Origin: Chloroflexota bacterium | GTDB lineage: Bacteria; Chloroflexota; Anaerolineae; B4-G1; DUEL01 | NCBI GenBank assembly: GCA_014874475.1 | Contig: JADBJJ010000023.1 | Location: forward strand, 1 to 64,000 | Length of the DNA stretch: 64,000 bases | Direction: 5' to 3' | Shown: in pieces, positions 37,264 through 44,932 of the stretch | Position numbering within the stretch: the first letter of the stretch is position 1 | Layout of the letters: every line of letters starts with the position of its first letter | Translations under genes and position numbers: made by a program | Notes under the pieces: generated by a model | What the model was told of the DNA's origin: nothing | What the model saw: only the letters and a program-made list of their open reading frames with translations | The model's database searches: none

Positions 37264-37468
37264 AGTTCCTCCTGAACCGCAAAACGGGAAGCGTGAAACG
37301 TGAGATGTGGAATGTGAATTCAGGGGTTATCCGAACACTCTATCCCCGACACCATTTTTGCACTTGGCCGGGAGCGCACCGCAAGCAGGACACGGATCAA
37401 CCCAGATGCTCACGGATACACCCAGAAAGATTTTATCCAATCTGTGCCTTTCCGTATTTCGTCCGGTT

Positions 37469-37560
37469 CATCCGTGGTTCATCATCAGTTCATCCGTGTT
37501 CATCCGTGGTTCATCATCAGTTCATCCGTGTTCATCCGTGTTCATCCGTGGTTCATCCGT
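37469..37560. repeat. Tandem repeat built on TTCATCCGTG
   Basis: Two adjacent identical 32-base units (37469-37500 and 37501-37532) followed by a partial one to 37560. Each contains several TTCATCCGTG/GGTTCATC words. Degenerate relatives (CACGGATCAACC, TCACGGATACA) extend left to ~37390. The block abuts the stop of the membrane-protein gene and fills most of the gap upstream of glyA-gcvT. A short ATCCGTG/AATCCGT group also occurs near 1366-1400. Confidence 0.8.
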
Positions 37561-38906
37561 CACAATGACCGCGCAAACACCAGTGGCAGGGCCAGCAAGA
37601 GCAGGAGGCTCCAGGCCGCGTAGACCGGCATCGCCTGGGCAAAGGTCCGGTGGGCGGCGGAGACCCATCCCTCGTCCCCACCCTTCCGCTCCCGTATCAG
37701 CAGGATGCCCAAAAGCGCGATGTTAATGAGGTTCCACCCGATGACAGTGATACGATTGGGGGTGAAACCATCCCACCAGGTGCGGAAGAGAATGGCCGCC
37801 AGGGCGTAGAGGCTGATGACTTCGGCAAGCGCCGCCAGGACCAGCCGACCCCGATGCAGCCACCGCCCCACCCGGGGAGAGAGTTGCCCTTCCTCCACCG
37901 GGGTTGTCCAGAGCAGGAGCGCGACCACTGCGAAGAGCATCCCGTTGTAGGCAATCAGCGCCCCCCGATTGTAGAAAGGTTCCATGAAGTGGAAGGGTAT
38001 AAGGACGACGTAGGTCAGAAGAATCAGGATGGATGGCAACAGGAAAATGCGCAGGAGCAAGGTGGTGATCCGGAAGAGAGCGGCGAAGGTCTGCTCCCGC
38101 AGGCGGCGAAGAGGTTCGTACACTGCAGCAACCGCAAGCACAGGGATGCAGCCAGCCCCGCCAAACACCAGCACCCGGAGGAGTTGCTCGGTAAACATAT
38201 AGTGCAGGTTCAACGTGGAAAACAGGGCGAGGGTTACCCCCGTAAAGATGCCCAGGACGGCTCCAGAGAGGCCGCCCAGGATCACGGCTTCCAGGGATTT
38301 GGCCAGAAAGGCCACGCGACTCCGCCCATCGGCCTGCCCTTTCAGGACGTAGAGGGCAACCGATGCCCATGCCATTGGAATCAGGTGGATAGATCCCAGC
38401 ACGAGATACTGCTTCCAGAAAACCTCCTGCTGGATGAGGAAATCGGCGAAATAGGTGTAAGCGCCGACCAGGACCAGCGCACCCAACAGAACCGACAGCC
38501 GGCGGGGAAACTGGCTACCGGTCAGAAACAGGAAGAGCAGGATGCAGGTGGCCGCAATCGGGGCCCAATAGAGGACCAGGAAAGAGATATACTGCCGGGC
38601 CAGCCAGGCGGGCTCAGAAAAATTGGAGAGCCACCAGAAGGCCAGGCCGTTGAGAAGGGCGAAGACCACGGCCCAGGGCCAGTGTCTAGGGAGACGGCCC
38701 GCCATTGGAGGAAGGGTTGCCACCTCTTCCGCCAGCCGGTAGTGCCATGCGGCCAGAAGCAGGTTTTGGGGGTACTGAGCAAAGAGACTTTCCAGGGCTT
38801 CCCGGAAGGGTTTCTCTTCCCCTCTTTGAAGCGCCCGACGGTAGATTCTCTCCAGGGCTTCGGGGTTTTGGAGATGCTCCAGCAACTCGTCGGTATAACC
38901 CATCAT
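37560..38906 (-). CDS. Multi-pass membrane protein, unknown function
   Basis: 448 aa. The first ~75 residues are a soluble helical segment (YTDELLEHLQNPEALERIYR). About eleven hydrophobic helices follow (WAVVFALLNGLAFWWLS, YISFLVLYWAPIAATCILLF, ILILLTYVVLIPFHF and others) with Arg/Lys-rich short loops. No transporter or enzyme motif is recognised; the layout resembles DUF4153-like membrane proteins but this is weak. Two ATGs are adjacent (38906 and 38903) behind AAGGAG; the second has the better spacing. The frame continues upstream without a ribosome site. Confidence 0.75.
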   Translation of the reverse strand: MMGYTDELLEHLQNPEALERIYRRALQRGEEKPFREALESLFAQYPQNLLLAAWHYRLAEEVATLPPMAGRLPRHWPWAVVFALLNGLAFWWLSNFSEPAWLARQYISFLVLYWAPIAATCILLFLFLTGSQFPRRLSVLLGALVLVGAYTYFADFLIQQEVFWKQYLVLGSIHLIPMAWASVALYVLKGQADGRSRVAFLAKSLEAVILGGLSGAVLGIFTGVTLALFSTLNLHYMFTEQLLRVLVFGGAGCIPVLAVAAVYEPLRRLREQTFAALFRITTLLLRIFLLPSILILLTYVVLIPFHFMEPFYNRGALIAYNGMLFAVVALLLWTTPVEEGQLSPRVGRWLHRGRLVLAALAEVISLYALAAILFRTWWDGFTPNRITVIGWNLINIALLGILLIRERKGGDEGWVSAAHRTFAQAMPVYAAWSLLLLLALPLVFARSL

Positions 38907-39038
38907 TATGCTCCTTCCGCCCCGAGGGGTCTCTACGACTCCCCCGTGCATGCAAAGTATATCCCCAGAGGCACGGAAATGCAACCCCTCGGGCGGGTCG
39001 CGAGAGCATTCCGGGTCTCTCAGGACACCATCTGCTGC

Positions 39039-39572
39039 TCATTCCCACCGAGCAGCCTGTTCCAGACCAGCCGCCATTGCCCGCAAATTCATCTCCGCCG
39101 TCCCGCGCGGCGCCCGGGCGCGGATGGCTGCTTCCAGCGATTCCCGTGAGACCACGCCCGTCAATCCCACCAGCAGCCCCAGAGCCACGATGTTGGCCGT
39201 AATCTCCCGCCCGGTAGCCTGACGGGCCAGTTCGGTGATGGGCACCTGTACCGCTCGGAGCAGCGGCACCCGATAGACATGGACCGTATCCAGGATAAGC
39301 ATGCCGCCTTTCCTCAGTTTCCCGGCATACCGATCGCACGCCTCCTGGCTCATACAGAGCAGGATGTCCGCCTCCAGGACTTTGGGGTAGTCAATATCAT
39401 CGTCGGAGATAATGACCTCCGACCGGCTGGCCCCACCCCGCGCCTCCGGGCCGTAGGACTGGGTCTGGACGACCTTTCTGCCATCCCGCACGGCCGCGTC
39501 GGCCAGGAGGATGCCCGCCAGGATCACTCCTTGACCACCCGTACCGGCAATTCGGATTTCGGTTCGCTCCAT
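39039..39572 (-). CDS. korC: 2-oxoacid:ferredoxin oxidoreductase, gamma subunit
   Basis: 177 aa, usual size. Motifs of the gamma family: RIAGTGGQGVILAGILLADA, QTQSYGPEARGGASRSEVI and ANIVALGLLVGLTG. With alpha and beta subunits it forms a CoA-dependent oxidoreductase that decarboxylates 2-oxoacids (2-oxoglutarate or branched-chain type) to acyl-CoA and reduces ferredoxin, or runs in reverse. Its start lies 49 bases inside the end of the beta-subunit gene, an unusually long overlap. Confidence 0.9.
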   Translation of the reverse strand: MERTEIRIAGTGGQGVILAGILLADAAVRDGRKVVQTQSYGPEARGGASRSEVIISDDDIDYPKVLEADILLCMSQEACDRYAGKLRKGGMLILDTVHVYRVPLLRAVQVPITELARQATGREITANIVALGLLVGLTGVVSRESLEAAIRARAPRGTAEMNLRAMAAGLEQAARWE

Positions 39573-40414
39573 TGAATCTCCTCCAGGGCTTGCCTGACGA
39601 CCTCTTCCTGATACCGACGGGTATACTCTATCAAGTCGTCCCGGTCGGCCAGAATCCCCCGGATGATCTTCCCAGCCCGTTCCTCTGGCCCCATCCGCTC
39701 AGCCTGATTCAGGGTGATGCTGTCCTCCTTCAGACGGCGCATCATCTCCGGTGCAGTCCCCCAGCGATTGATCCGGCCGATGGTGGTATGGCAATAACTG
39801 ATCGCCTCCACCAGCGAGAAGCCCTCTTTCTGCAACGCGCGGGCGATATACTCCTGCAACTCGCTCACGTGGTAGACGGTGCTACGGGCAACAAACGCCG
39901 CCCCCGCACACTGGGCCAGTTCGGCGATCTGAAAGGGGGGCTCGATATGGCCGTAGGGCGCTGTGGTACTCAGTGCTCCCGGAGGCGTCGTCGGCGAATA
40001 CTGACCTCCGGTCATCCCGTACGTCGCGTTGTTGACGACGATGGTCGTCAGGCCGATATTGCGCCGAGCGGCATGGATGAAATGGTTGCCTCCGATGGCC
40101 AGCGCGTCCCCGTCTCCCATAACTACGATGACTTTCATATCAGGACGCACCAGTTTGAGGCCGGTGGCGAAGGCCAATGCCCGTCCATGGGTGGTGTGGA
40201 GGGTGTTGAAATCCACATAGACCGGCATGCGGCCCGTGCACCCGATACCGGAGACCATCGCGATGTCGTTCTTATCCAGTCCCAGATCATCCACTGCGCG
40301 GATGATGGCCCCCAGGACGATGCCGATGCCGCATCCGGCACACCAGATGTTGGGGAATTTTTTGGTATGACGGAGATACTGTTCGTGGATGCGTGATTCA
40401 CTCTGGGTTTTCAT
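39524..40414 (-). CDS. korB: 2-oxoacid:ferredoxin oxidoreductase, beta subunit
   Basis: 296 aa. Thiamine pyrophosphate/Mg site in VVMGDGDALAIGGNHF through VVNNATYGMTGGQ; conserved Cys in NIWCAGCGIG and GIGCTGR support the Fe-S cluster. The sequence resembles KorB/VorB rather than pyruvate enzymes. GGGAGGAACC lies before the ATG at 40414; an upstream open stretch runs into tRNA-Leu and is not coding. The alpha subunit and a ferredoxin-like delta subunit are not adjacent: tRNA genes directly precede this gene. Confidence 0.9.
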   Translation of the reverse strand: MKTQSESRIHEQYLRHTKKFPNIWCAGCGIGIVLGAIIRAVDDLGLDKNDIAMVSGIGCTGRMPVYVDFNTLHTTHGRALAFATGLKLVRPDMKVIVVMGDGDALAIGGNHFIHAARRNIGLTTIVVNNATYGMTGGQYSPTTPPGALSTTAPYGHIEPPFQIAELAQCAGAAFVARSTVYHVSELQEYIARALQKEGFSLVEAISYCHTTIGRINRWGTAPEMMRRLKEDSITLNQAERMGPEERAGKIIRGILADRDDLIEYTRRYQEEVVRQALEEIQWSEPKSELPVRVVKE

Positions 40415-40430
40415 AGGTTCCTCCCGGCAG

Positions 40431-40514
40431 TGGGGCGGGTGGGATTTGAACCCACACGTCCTCAACGGACAGAGGATTTTAAGTCCCCCGCGGCTGCCGT
40501 TTCGCCACCGCCCC
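40431..40514 (-). tRNA. tRNA-Leu (anticodon TAA)
   Basis: 84 nt class II tRNA. Acceptor GGGGCGG/CCGCCCC with discriminator A, anticodon loop CTTAAAA, long variable arm, TTCAAAT T-loop. No CCA encoded. Confidence 0.95.
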
Positions 40515-40568
40515 AGACAGAAACGGGCAGTCCTGCGGACTGCCCGTCTTGTTCAACGTCCAACCAGG

Positions 40569-40640
40569 AGGCGGCGGTCGGATTTGAACCGACGTATGAG
40601 GGTTTTGCAGACCCTTGCCTTACCACTTGGCTACGCCGCC
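40569..40640 (-). tRNA. tRNA-Cys (anticodon GCA)
   Basis: 72 nt. Acceptor GGCGGCG/CGCCGCC, discriminator U as expected for Cys, anticodon loop CTGCAAA, TTCAAAT T-loop. No CCA encoded. Confidence 0.95.
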
Positions 40641-40655
40641 ACAACATCTTCACTG

Positions 40656-40728
40656 AGCGGGCGACGGGACTCGAACCCGTGGCCTTCTCCTTGGCAAGGA
40701 GACGTTCTACCAACTGAACCACGCCCGC
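40656..40728 (-). tRNA. tRNA-Gly (anticodon GCC)
   Basis: 73 nt. Acceptor GCGGGCG/CGCCCGC, discriminator U, anticodon loop TTGCCAA, TTCGAGT T-loop. First gene of the minus-strand tRNA cluster. Confidence 0.95.
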
Positions 40729-40740
40729 TTTCCGCTGCAG

Positions 40741-40769
40741 ATTATACCACATCTTCCCCAAATTGGCAA
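40741..40769 (-). promoter_or_regulatory. Promoter of the tRNA-Gly-Cys-Leu (korBC) transcription unit
   Basis: TTGCCA-17-TATAAT reading leftward, -10 box 13 bases before tRNA-Gly. Its -35 overlaps that of the divergent promoter at 40763-40790. Confidence 0.8.
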
Positions 40770-40790
40770 GAGGGAAATTTGGAGTATAAT
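40763..40790 (+). promoter_or_regulatory. Promoter of the phosphoesterase gene
   Basis: TTGGCA-16-TATAAT, about 32 bases before the start codon. Confidence 0.7.
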
Positions 40791-40821
40791 ACGGAAAAGC
40801 CTTTCCAGCGGAGTGCATCCT

Positions 40822-41556
40822 GTGCGATATCTGATCATCTCCGACATCCACGCCAATCGTGCCGCTCTGGAGGCGGTGCTGCGAGACGCCGCCTCCCTGA
40901 ACTATGACATGATCTGGTGCCTGGGAGACCTGGTTGGGTACGGTCCAGACCCCAATGAGTGCGTGGCCCGCATTCAGGACTTTGAACACATCTGCACGGC
41001 CGGTAACCACGATTGGGCCGCTCTGGGCCACCTGACCCTGGATGACTTCAACACTGATGCCCGTATCGCCCATCTCTGGACCCGGGAGGAACTGACGCCA
41101 GTCAGCCAGGAGTATCTCCAGCAACTCCCGCTTCGCGTGGAACAGGGAGACTTCACATTAGTTCACGGCAGCCCTCGCGAGCCCCTGTGGGAGTACATAC
41201 TGGACCTGGGAGGGGCGATGATCAGTTTCTCCCACTTTTCCACCCCCTTCTGCCTGGTGGGTCACACCCATCTCCCGCTGATATTCGTGCTGGACCAGAA
41301 TGCGGGCCGTCCCTATGCTATGGTGCCGGAAATCGGAATACCTATCCTTTTGCGAGGACACCGGATGATTCTCAACCCGGGCAGCGTCGGACAACCTCGG
41401 GATGGCGACCCCCGCGCCAGTTACGCCATCCTGGACACCAGCGCAATGACCTGGGAACTGCACCGCGTCTCCTATCCGATAGAGATCACCCAGGAGCGTA
41501 TGCGGGCTCGGGGTCTCCCCCGCCGCCTGATCGCTCGCCTGGAAGTGGGACGATGA
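40822..41556 (+). CDS. Calcineurin-like metallophosphoesterase
   Basis: 244 aa. The full set of metal-binding motifs is present: SDIHAN (DxH), GDLVGYG, AGNHD, VHGS and GHTH, followed by NPGSVGQPRDGDPRASYAI, as in the YfcE/MJ0936 phosphodiesterase group. It hydrolyses phosphodiesters with two divalent metals; the natural substrate is unknown. The start is the GTG at 40822 with GGAG eight bases upstream; a GTG three codons earlier is also in frame. It is the first gene of a plus-strand series. Confidence 0.88.
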   Translation: MRYLIISDIHANRAALEAVLRDAASLNYDMIWCLGDLVGYGPDPNECVARIQDFEHICTAGNHDWAALGHLTLDDFNTDARIAHLWTREELTPVSQEYLQQLPLRVEQGDFTLVHGSPREPLWEYILDLGGAMISFSHFSTPFCLVGHTHLPLIFVLDQNAGRPYAMVPEIGIPILLRGHRMILNPGSVGQPRDGDPRASYAILDTSAMTWELHRVSYPIEITQERMRARGLPRRLIARLEVGR

Positions 41557-41642
41557 AAGGAACAGATGAGCATCCCCCGGCGTCTGATCAATGACCAGTG
41601 GTCCAATGACCCGTTGAATCCTGCAATCAGCAAAGGAGAGAG

Positions 41643-42521
41643 ATGAAGAGATATCTTTGGGTTCTCATAGGGGTTGCCGCGCTGACTATCGCTACCGGGG
41701 GATGCGCTTACCGACCGGCCGCAACGCCGACCCCGCCGCAAGCGGTTGTTGCCCCTGTCCCGCCCCCTCTTGAGGAGAAGGCAGGCTACTCGCGGGGCGG
41801 CGCCGATGCGGCCACTGTTGCCGGCGTCGCCACCGCCGAGCGGATGGTTGTCCGGACAGCCAGCCTGGACCTCATCGTCCCGGACACGGAGAAGGCACTG
41901 GACGACATCCAGGCGATGGCCCGCGAACTGGGCGGCTACGTGGTCTCCGTGGAGGCCTACCAGTACCAGGAGGGTCGGCAGGCCACAGTGACGCTCCGAA
42001 TCCCGGCCGAAAAACTGGATACAGTGCTGGACCGATTGCGCGCGATGGCGACGACCGTCCGTCGGGAATCGGTCTCCGGGCAGGACGTGACGGACCAATA
42101 CGTGGACCTGCAATCTCGCCTGCGCCACCTGGAGGCGAAGGAGAAACAACTACTGGAGTTCCTGGACAAGGCGGAGGACACCGAGGCCGTCCTGGCCGTC
42201 TACGAGCACCTCAGTCAGACCCAGGCGGAGATAGAGCAGGTGAAAGGGCGGATGCAGTATCTGGAAAACCAGGCCGCGCTGGCGACGGTCACCGTCAGCC
42301 TGACGCCGGACGTGATGGCCCAGCCGCTGGAGACGGGCGGCTGGAACCTGCCCGCCACCGTCCGCCAAGCGGTGGAGACACTGCTGAGCGTCCTGGAGTT
42401 CTTCGTCAAGGCGCTCATCTACATCGTCATCGTCGTCCTGCCCGCCCTCATCCTGGTCGCACTGCCCATCTTCGGGCTTTTCCTGCTGGTGCACTGGCTG
42501 GTCCGGCGGCGGCGCAAATAG
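41643..42521 (+). CDS. DUF4349-domain envelope protein
   Basis: 292 aa. N-terminal export signal with a possible lipid Cys (LTIATGGCAYRP), a Pro-rich stretch, then the DUF4349 region: RTASLDLIVPDTEKALDDIQ, LGGYVVSVEAYQ and TVTLRIPAEKLDTVLDRL. A long coiled coil follows (~residues 150-205, LQSRLRHLEAKEKQLLEFL), then a C-terminal membrane helix (FFVKALIYIVIVVLPALILVALPIFG) and RRRRK. It is probably an extracytoplasmic sensor or scaffold tethered at the membrane. AAAGGAG lies before the ATG. Function unknown. Confidence 0.82.
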   Translation: MKRYLWVLIGVAALTIATGGCAYRPAATPTPPQAVVAPVPPPLEEKAGYSRGGADAATVAGVATAERMVVRTASLDLIVPDTEKALDDIQAMARELGGYVVSVEAYQYQEGRQATVTLRIPAEKLDTVLDRLRAMATTVRRESVSGQDVTDQYVDLQSRLRHLEAKEKQLLEFLDKAEDTEAVLAVYEHLSQTQAEIEQVKGRMQYLENQAALATVTVSLTPDVMAQPLETGGWNLPATVRQAVETLLSVLEFFVKALIYIVIVVLPALILVALPIFGLFLLVHWLVRRRRK

Positions 42522-42560
42522 GCAGCCCTAACTCGCTCATCTTCCGCTAAGGAAGAGAAC

Positions 42561-44024
42561 ATGAGCATCACCATCGTCGGATTGGGGCCAGGGGACCCCC
42601 GCCACCTGACGCGCGAAGCGTGGGAAGTGCTCTCGGCCAGCCGGGAGGTTTGGTTGCGCACCGCCCGCCATCTCACCGTCGCCCATCTGCCCGCCCATCT
42701 GGCCCTCCACTCCTTTGATGACCTCTACGAGTCGGCGGAGGATTTCGCTCAGGTCTACCAGGCCATCGCGGAGCGGGTCCTGGAACTGGGCCGCCGGCCC
42801 GAGGGGGTCATTTACGCCGTTCCTGGCCACCCCCTGGTCGGCGAGGCAACCGCCTGGCAGGTCCTGCAGAGGGCGCGGGAGGCTGGCCTGCCGGTGCGCG
42901 TCGTGGACGGGGTCAGTTTCGTGGAGGTGGCGCTTACTGCCCTGGGCCTGGATGCCCTGGAGCCCGGTCTCCAGATCTGCGATGGGATAGAAGTCGCCGC
43001 CCTCCACCACCCTCCCCTGAACCCCGACCTTCCCGCTCTCATCGGTCAGGTCTACAGCCGCCGGCTGGCCAGCGACCTGAAACTGACGTTGATGAACCAG
43101 TACCCCGACGAGCACCCCGTCGCCCTCATCTTCGCCGCCGGGACGGCCGCGCAACGAATCGTCCATCTGCCGCTGTACGAACTGGACCATCAGGAAGTGG
43201 ACCATCTGACCACGCTGTATGTCCCTCCGCTCTCGCCGGTGAGCAGTTTTGAGGGCTTCCAGGAGACCATTGCCCACCTGCGGGCCCCTGATGGCTGTCC
43301 GTGGGACCGCGAACAGACGCACGAGAGTCTGCGGAGCAACCTGCTGGAGGAAGCCTACGAGGTCGTCGCTGCTATAGACGCCGGGGATATGGAGAGTCTA
43401 CGGGAGGAACTGGGCGACCTGCTCCTGCAGATTGTGCTGCATGCGCAGATGGCCACCGAGGCCGGGGAGTTCCGCATGGCCGACGTCATCGCGTCCATAG
43501 ACCGGAAACTGAAACGGCGTCATCCCCACGTATGGGGCGGCCAGAAAGTGGAGAGCGCTCAGCAGGTACTGGCCCGCTGGGAGCACCTCAAGCAGGAGGA
43601 GCGGGCCGGGAAGGGGTCCCCCCTGGACGGCGTCCCGCAGGCGGTTCCAGCGCTTCTGCAAGCCCACATCTACGGGAAGCGGGCGGCCCAGGTGGGCTTT
43701 GACTGGGCCCGACCGGAGGAGGTGGCCCAGAAGGTGCGGGAAGAGATAGCGGAAGTAGAGGCAGCCCGCACGCCGGAGGAGGTGGAGGCCGAAGTGGGCG
43801 ACCTGCTGTTCGCCGTCGCGAACTGGGCCCGTCACCTGGGAGTGGAGCCGGAGGTGGCGCTCCGGAAAGCGAACGCCCGCTTCGCTGCCCGTTTTCGGGC
43901 TATGGAGGAACGGGCCCGCCAGCGGGGCCTGGAGATGACCCGAATGGGCATCGCCGAACTGGACCGGCTATGGGAAGAAATCAAAGCAGACGCAGAGGAA
44001 GAAGGCGAGAGGGAAGGCGGATAG
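42561..44024 (+). CDS. mazG: MazG-type nucleoside triphosphate pyrophosphohydrolase with N-terminal methylase-like domain
   Basis: 487 aa. Residues 1-~220 resemble tetrapyrrole (corrin/porphyrin) methylases (ITIVGLGPGDPRHLT, VIYAVPGHPLVGEATA). Residues ~225-480 hold two MazG modules: LRAPDGCPWDREQTHESLRS with EEAYEVVAAI and EELGDLLLQIVLHAQ, then a second weaker one (EEIAEVEAARTPEEVEAEVG, DLLFAVANWARHLG). This YabN-like fusion is known from Bacillus and Chloroflexota. MazG hydrolyses NTPs and dNTPs to NMP and PPi, clearing non-canonical nucleotides. Four downstream genes follow in the same direction. Confidence 0.92.
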   Translation: MSITIVGLGPGDPRHLTREAWEVLSASREVWLRTARHLTVAHLPAHLALHSFDDLYESAEDFAQVYQAIAERVLELGRRPEGVIYAVPGHPLVGEATAWQVLQRAREAGLPVRVVDGVSFVEVALTALGLDALEPGLQICDGIEVAALHHPPLNPDLPALIGQVYSRRLASDLKLTLMNQYPDEHPVALIFAAGTAAQRIVHLPLYELDHQEVDHLTTLYVPPLSPVSSFEGFQETIAHLRAPDGCPWDREQTHESLRSNLLEEAYEVVAAIDAGDMESLREELGDLLLQIVLHAQMATEAGEFRMADVIASIDRKLKRRHPHVWGGQKVESAQQVLARWEHLKQEERAGKGSPLDGVPQAVPALLQAHIYGKRAAQVGFDWARPEEVAQKVREEIAEVEAARTPEEVEAEVGDLLFAVANWARHLGVEPEVALRKANARFAARFRAMEERARQRGLEMTRMGIAELDRLWEEIKADAEEEGEREGG

Positions 44025-44059
44025 GCTCTTAACCCACCCTTTGAATCAGAGGGAAGCCA

Positions 44060-44932
44060 ATGGCCTACCTGTTACTCGTTATCCTGGATGATCTCAAAGT
44101 ACTGCCCGACCTCCTGTATGCCTGGCGGGAGGCCGGAGTGCCGGGGGCGACGATTCTGGAGAGCGTCGGCGCGTACCGGGCCCACACCTGGCTGGAACGG
44201 GTGGGCCTGGGCGCGCTGGAGCGGCTTTTTGAGGCCGAAGAAATCCATCGGCGCACCGTGCTGACCGCTATAGACGACGAAGCCCTGCTGGCCCGCGCCG
44301 TTGCCGAGGCGGAGCGAGTAGTGGGCGGATTTGAGCGCCCCAACAGTGGCATTCTCCTGGTCATCCCGGTCGCCGAGGTGCGAGGACTTCGGAAAGAGCG
44401 CCCGGCCGCCCCCGAAAAGGCCCCACCCCACCCCGTCTGCGCGGGATGGCGGGAGATACGGATTGGAGAAATTGCCCACAAGGCCGGCTTGGAACCCGTC
44501 ACCGTCCCACCCGACGCGCCGCTGGATGAGGTGGCCCGCGCCCTGGCCGCGCGCCCCGGCGTCCGCGTCGCCTGCGTCGTGACGGAGGAGAGACGTCTCA
44601 TTGGCCTGCTGAACCTCCATACCATCACCGAGGACCTCCTCTTCTATATCCTGCCGGAAGAACTGTTCCGGGAGATTACGGACCTGGAACGGGTAAGGGA
44701 ATTCGCAGAAAAAACCCGTATCCGCACTGCCGCCGACGGCATGCAGCGACCAGTCTGGGTCAAAGAGACGGACACCCTCAAGCAGGCGCTGGTGCTGATG
44801 CACGAGCATCGTCTCTCCGGCCTGCCAGTTGTGGATGAGATGTACCGAGTCGTGGGATATGTGGACCTTCTGGACCTGCTGATCCACTGCCTGGCCCAGC
44901 GGGACGCAGAGAGAAAAGGAGAAGCCCGGTGA
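44060..44932 (+). CDS. CBS-domain protein coupled to an ion permease
   Basis: 290 aa. The N-terminal ~95 residues resemble a PII-like ferredoxin fold (MAYLLLVILDDLKVLPDLLYAW, VPGATILES). Two CBS motifs follow from ~135 (LEPVTVPPDAPLDEVARALA; MQRPVWVKETDTLKQALVLM, GLPVVDEMYRVVGYVDLLDLL). It is soluble. Its TGA overlaps the GTG of the next gene by four bases, so it is almost certainly a regulatory partner of that permease, perhaps gating it by nucleotide binding. Confidence 0.82.
   Translation: MAYLLLVILDDLKVLPDLLYAWREAGVPGATILESVGAYRAHTWLERVGLGALERLFEAEEIHRRTVLTAIDDEALLARAVAEAERVVGGFERPNSGILLVIPVAEVRGLRKERPAAPEKAPPHPVCAGWREIRIGEIAHKAGLEPVTVPPDAPLDEVARALAARPGVRVACVVTEERRLIGLLNLHTITEDLLFYILPEELFREITDLERVREFAEKTRIRTAADGMQRPVWVKETDTLKQALVLMHEHRLSGLPVVDEMYRVVGYVDLLDLLIHCLAQRDAERKGEAR

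Noticed and set aside
35404-37275. 623-codon plus-strand open frame
   Set aside because: Antisense to the SHMT part of the fusion gene; no domain.
37264-37468. Glycine riboswitch ahead of glyA-gcvT
   Set aside because: Looked for tandem glycine-aptamer cores; none recognised. The gap is mostly repeats.
37390-37560. CRISPR array
   Set aside because: The 32-base units are directly adjacent with no unique spacers, and no cas genes are present.
42561-44024. MazG-methylase fusion as a novel architecture
   Set aside because: The YabN-type fusion is already well known.
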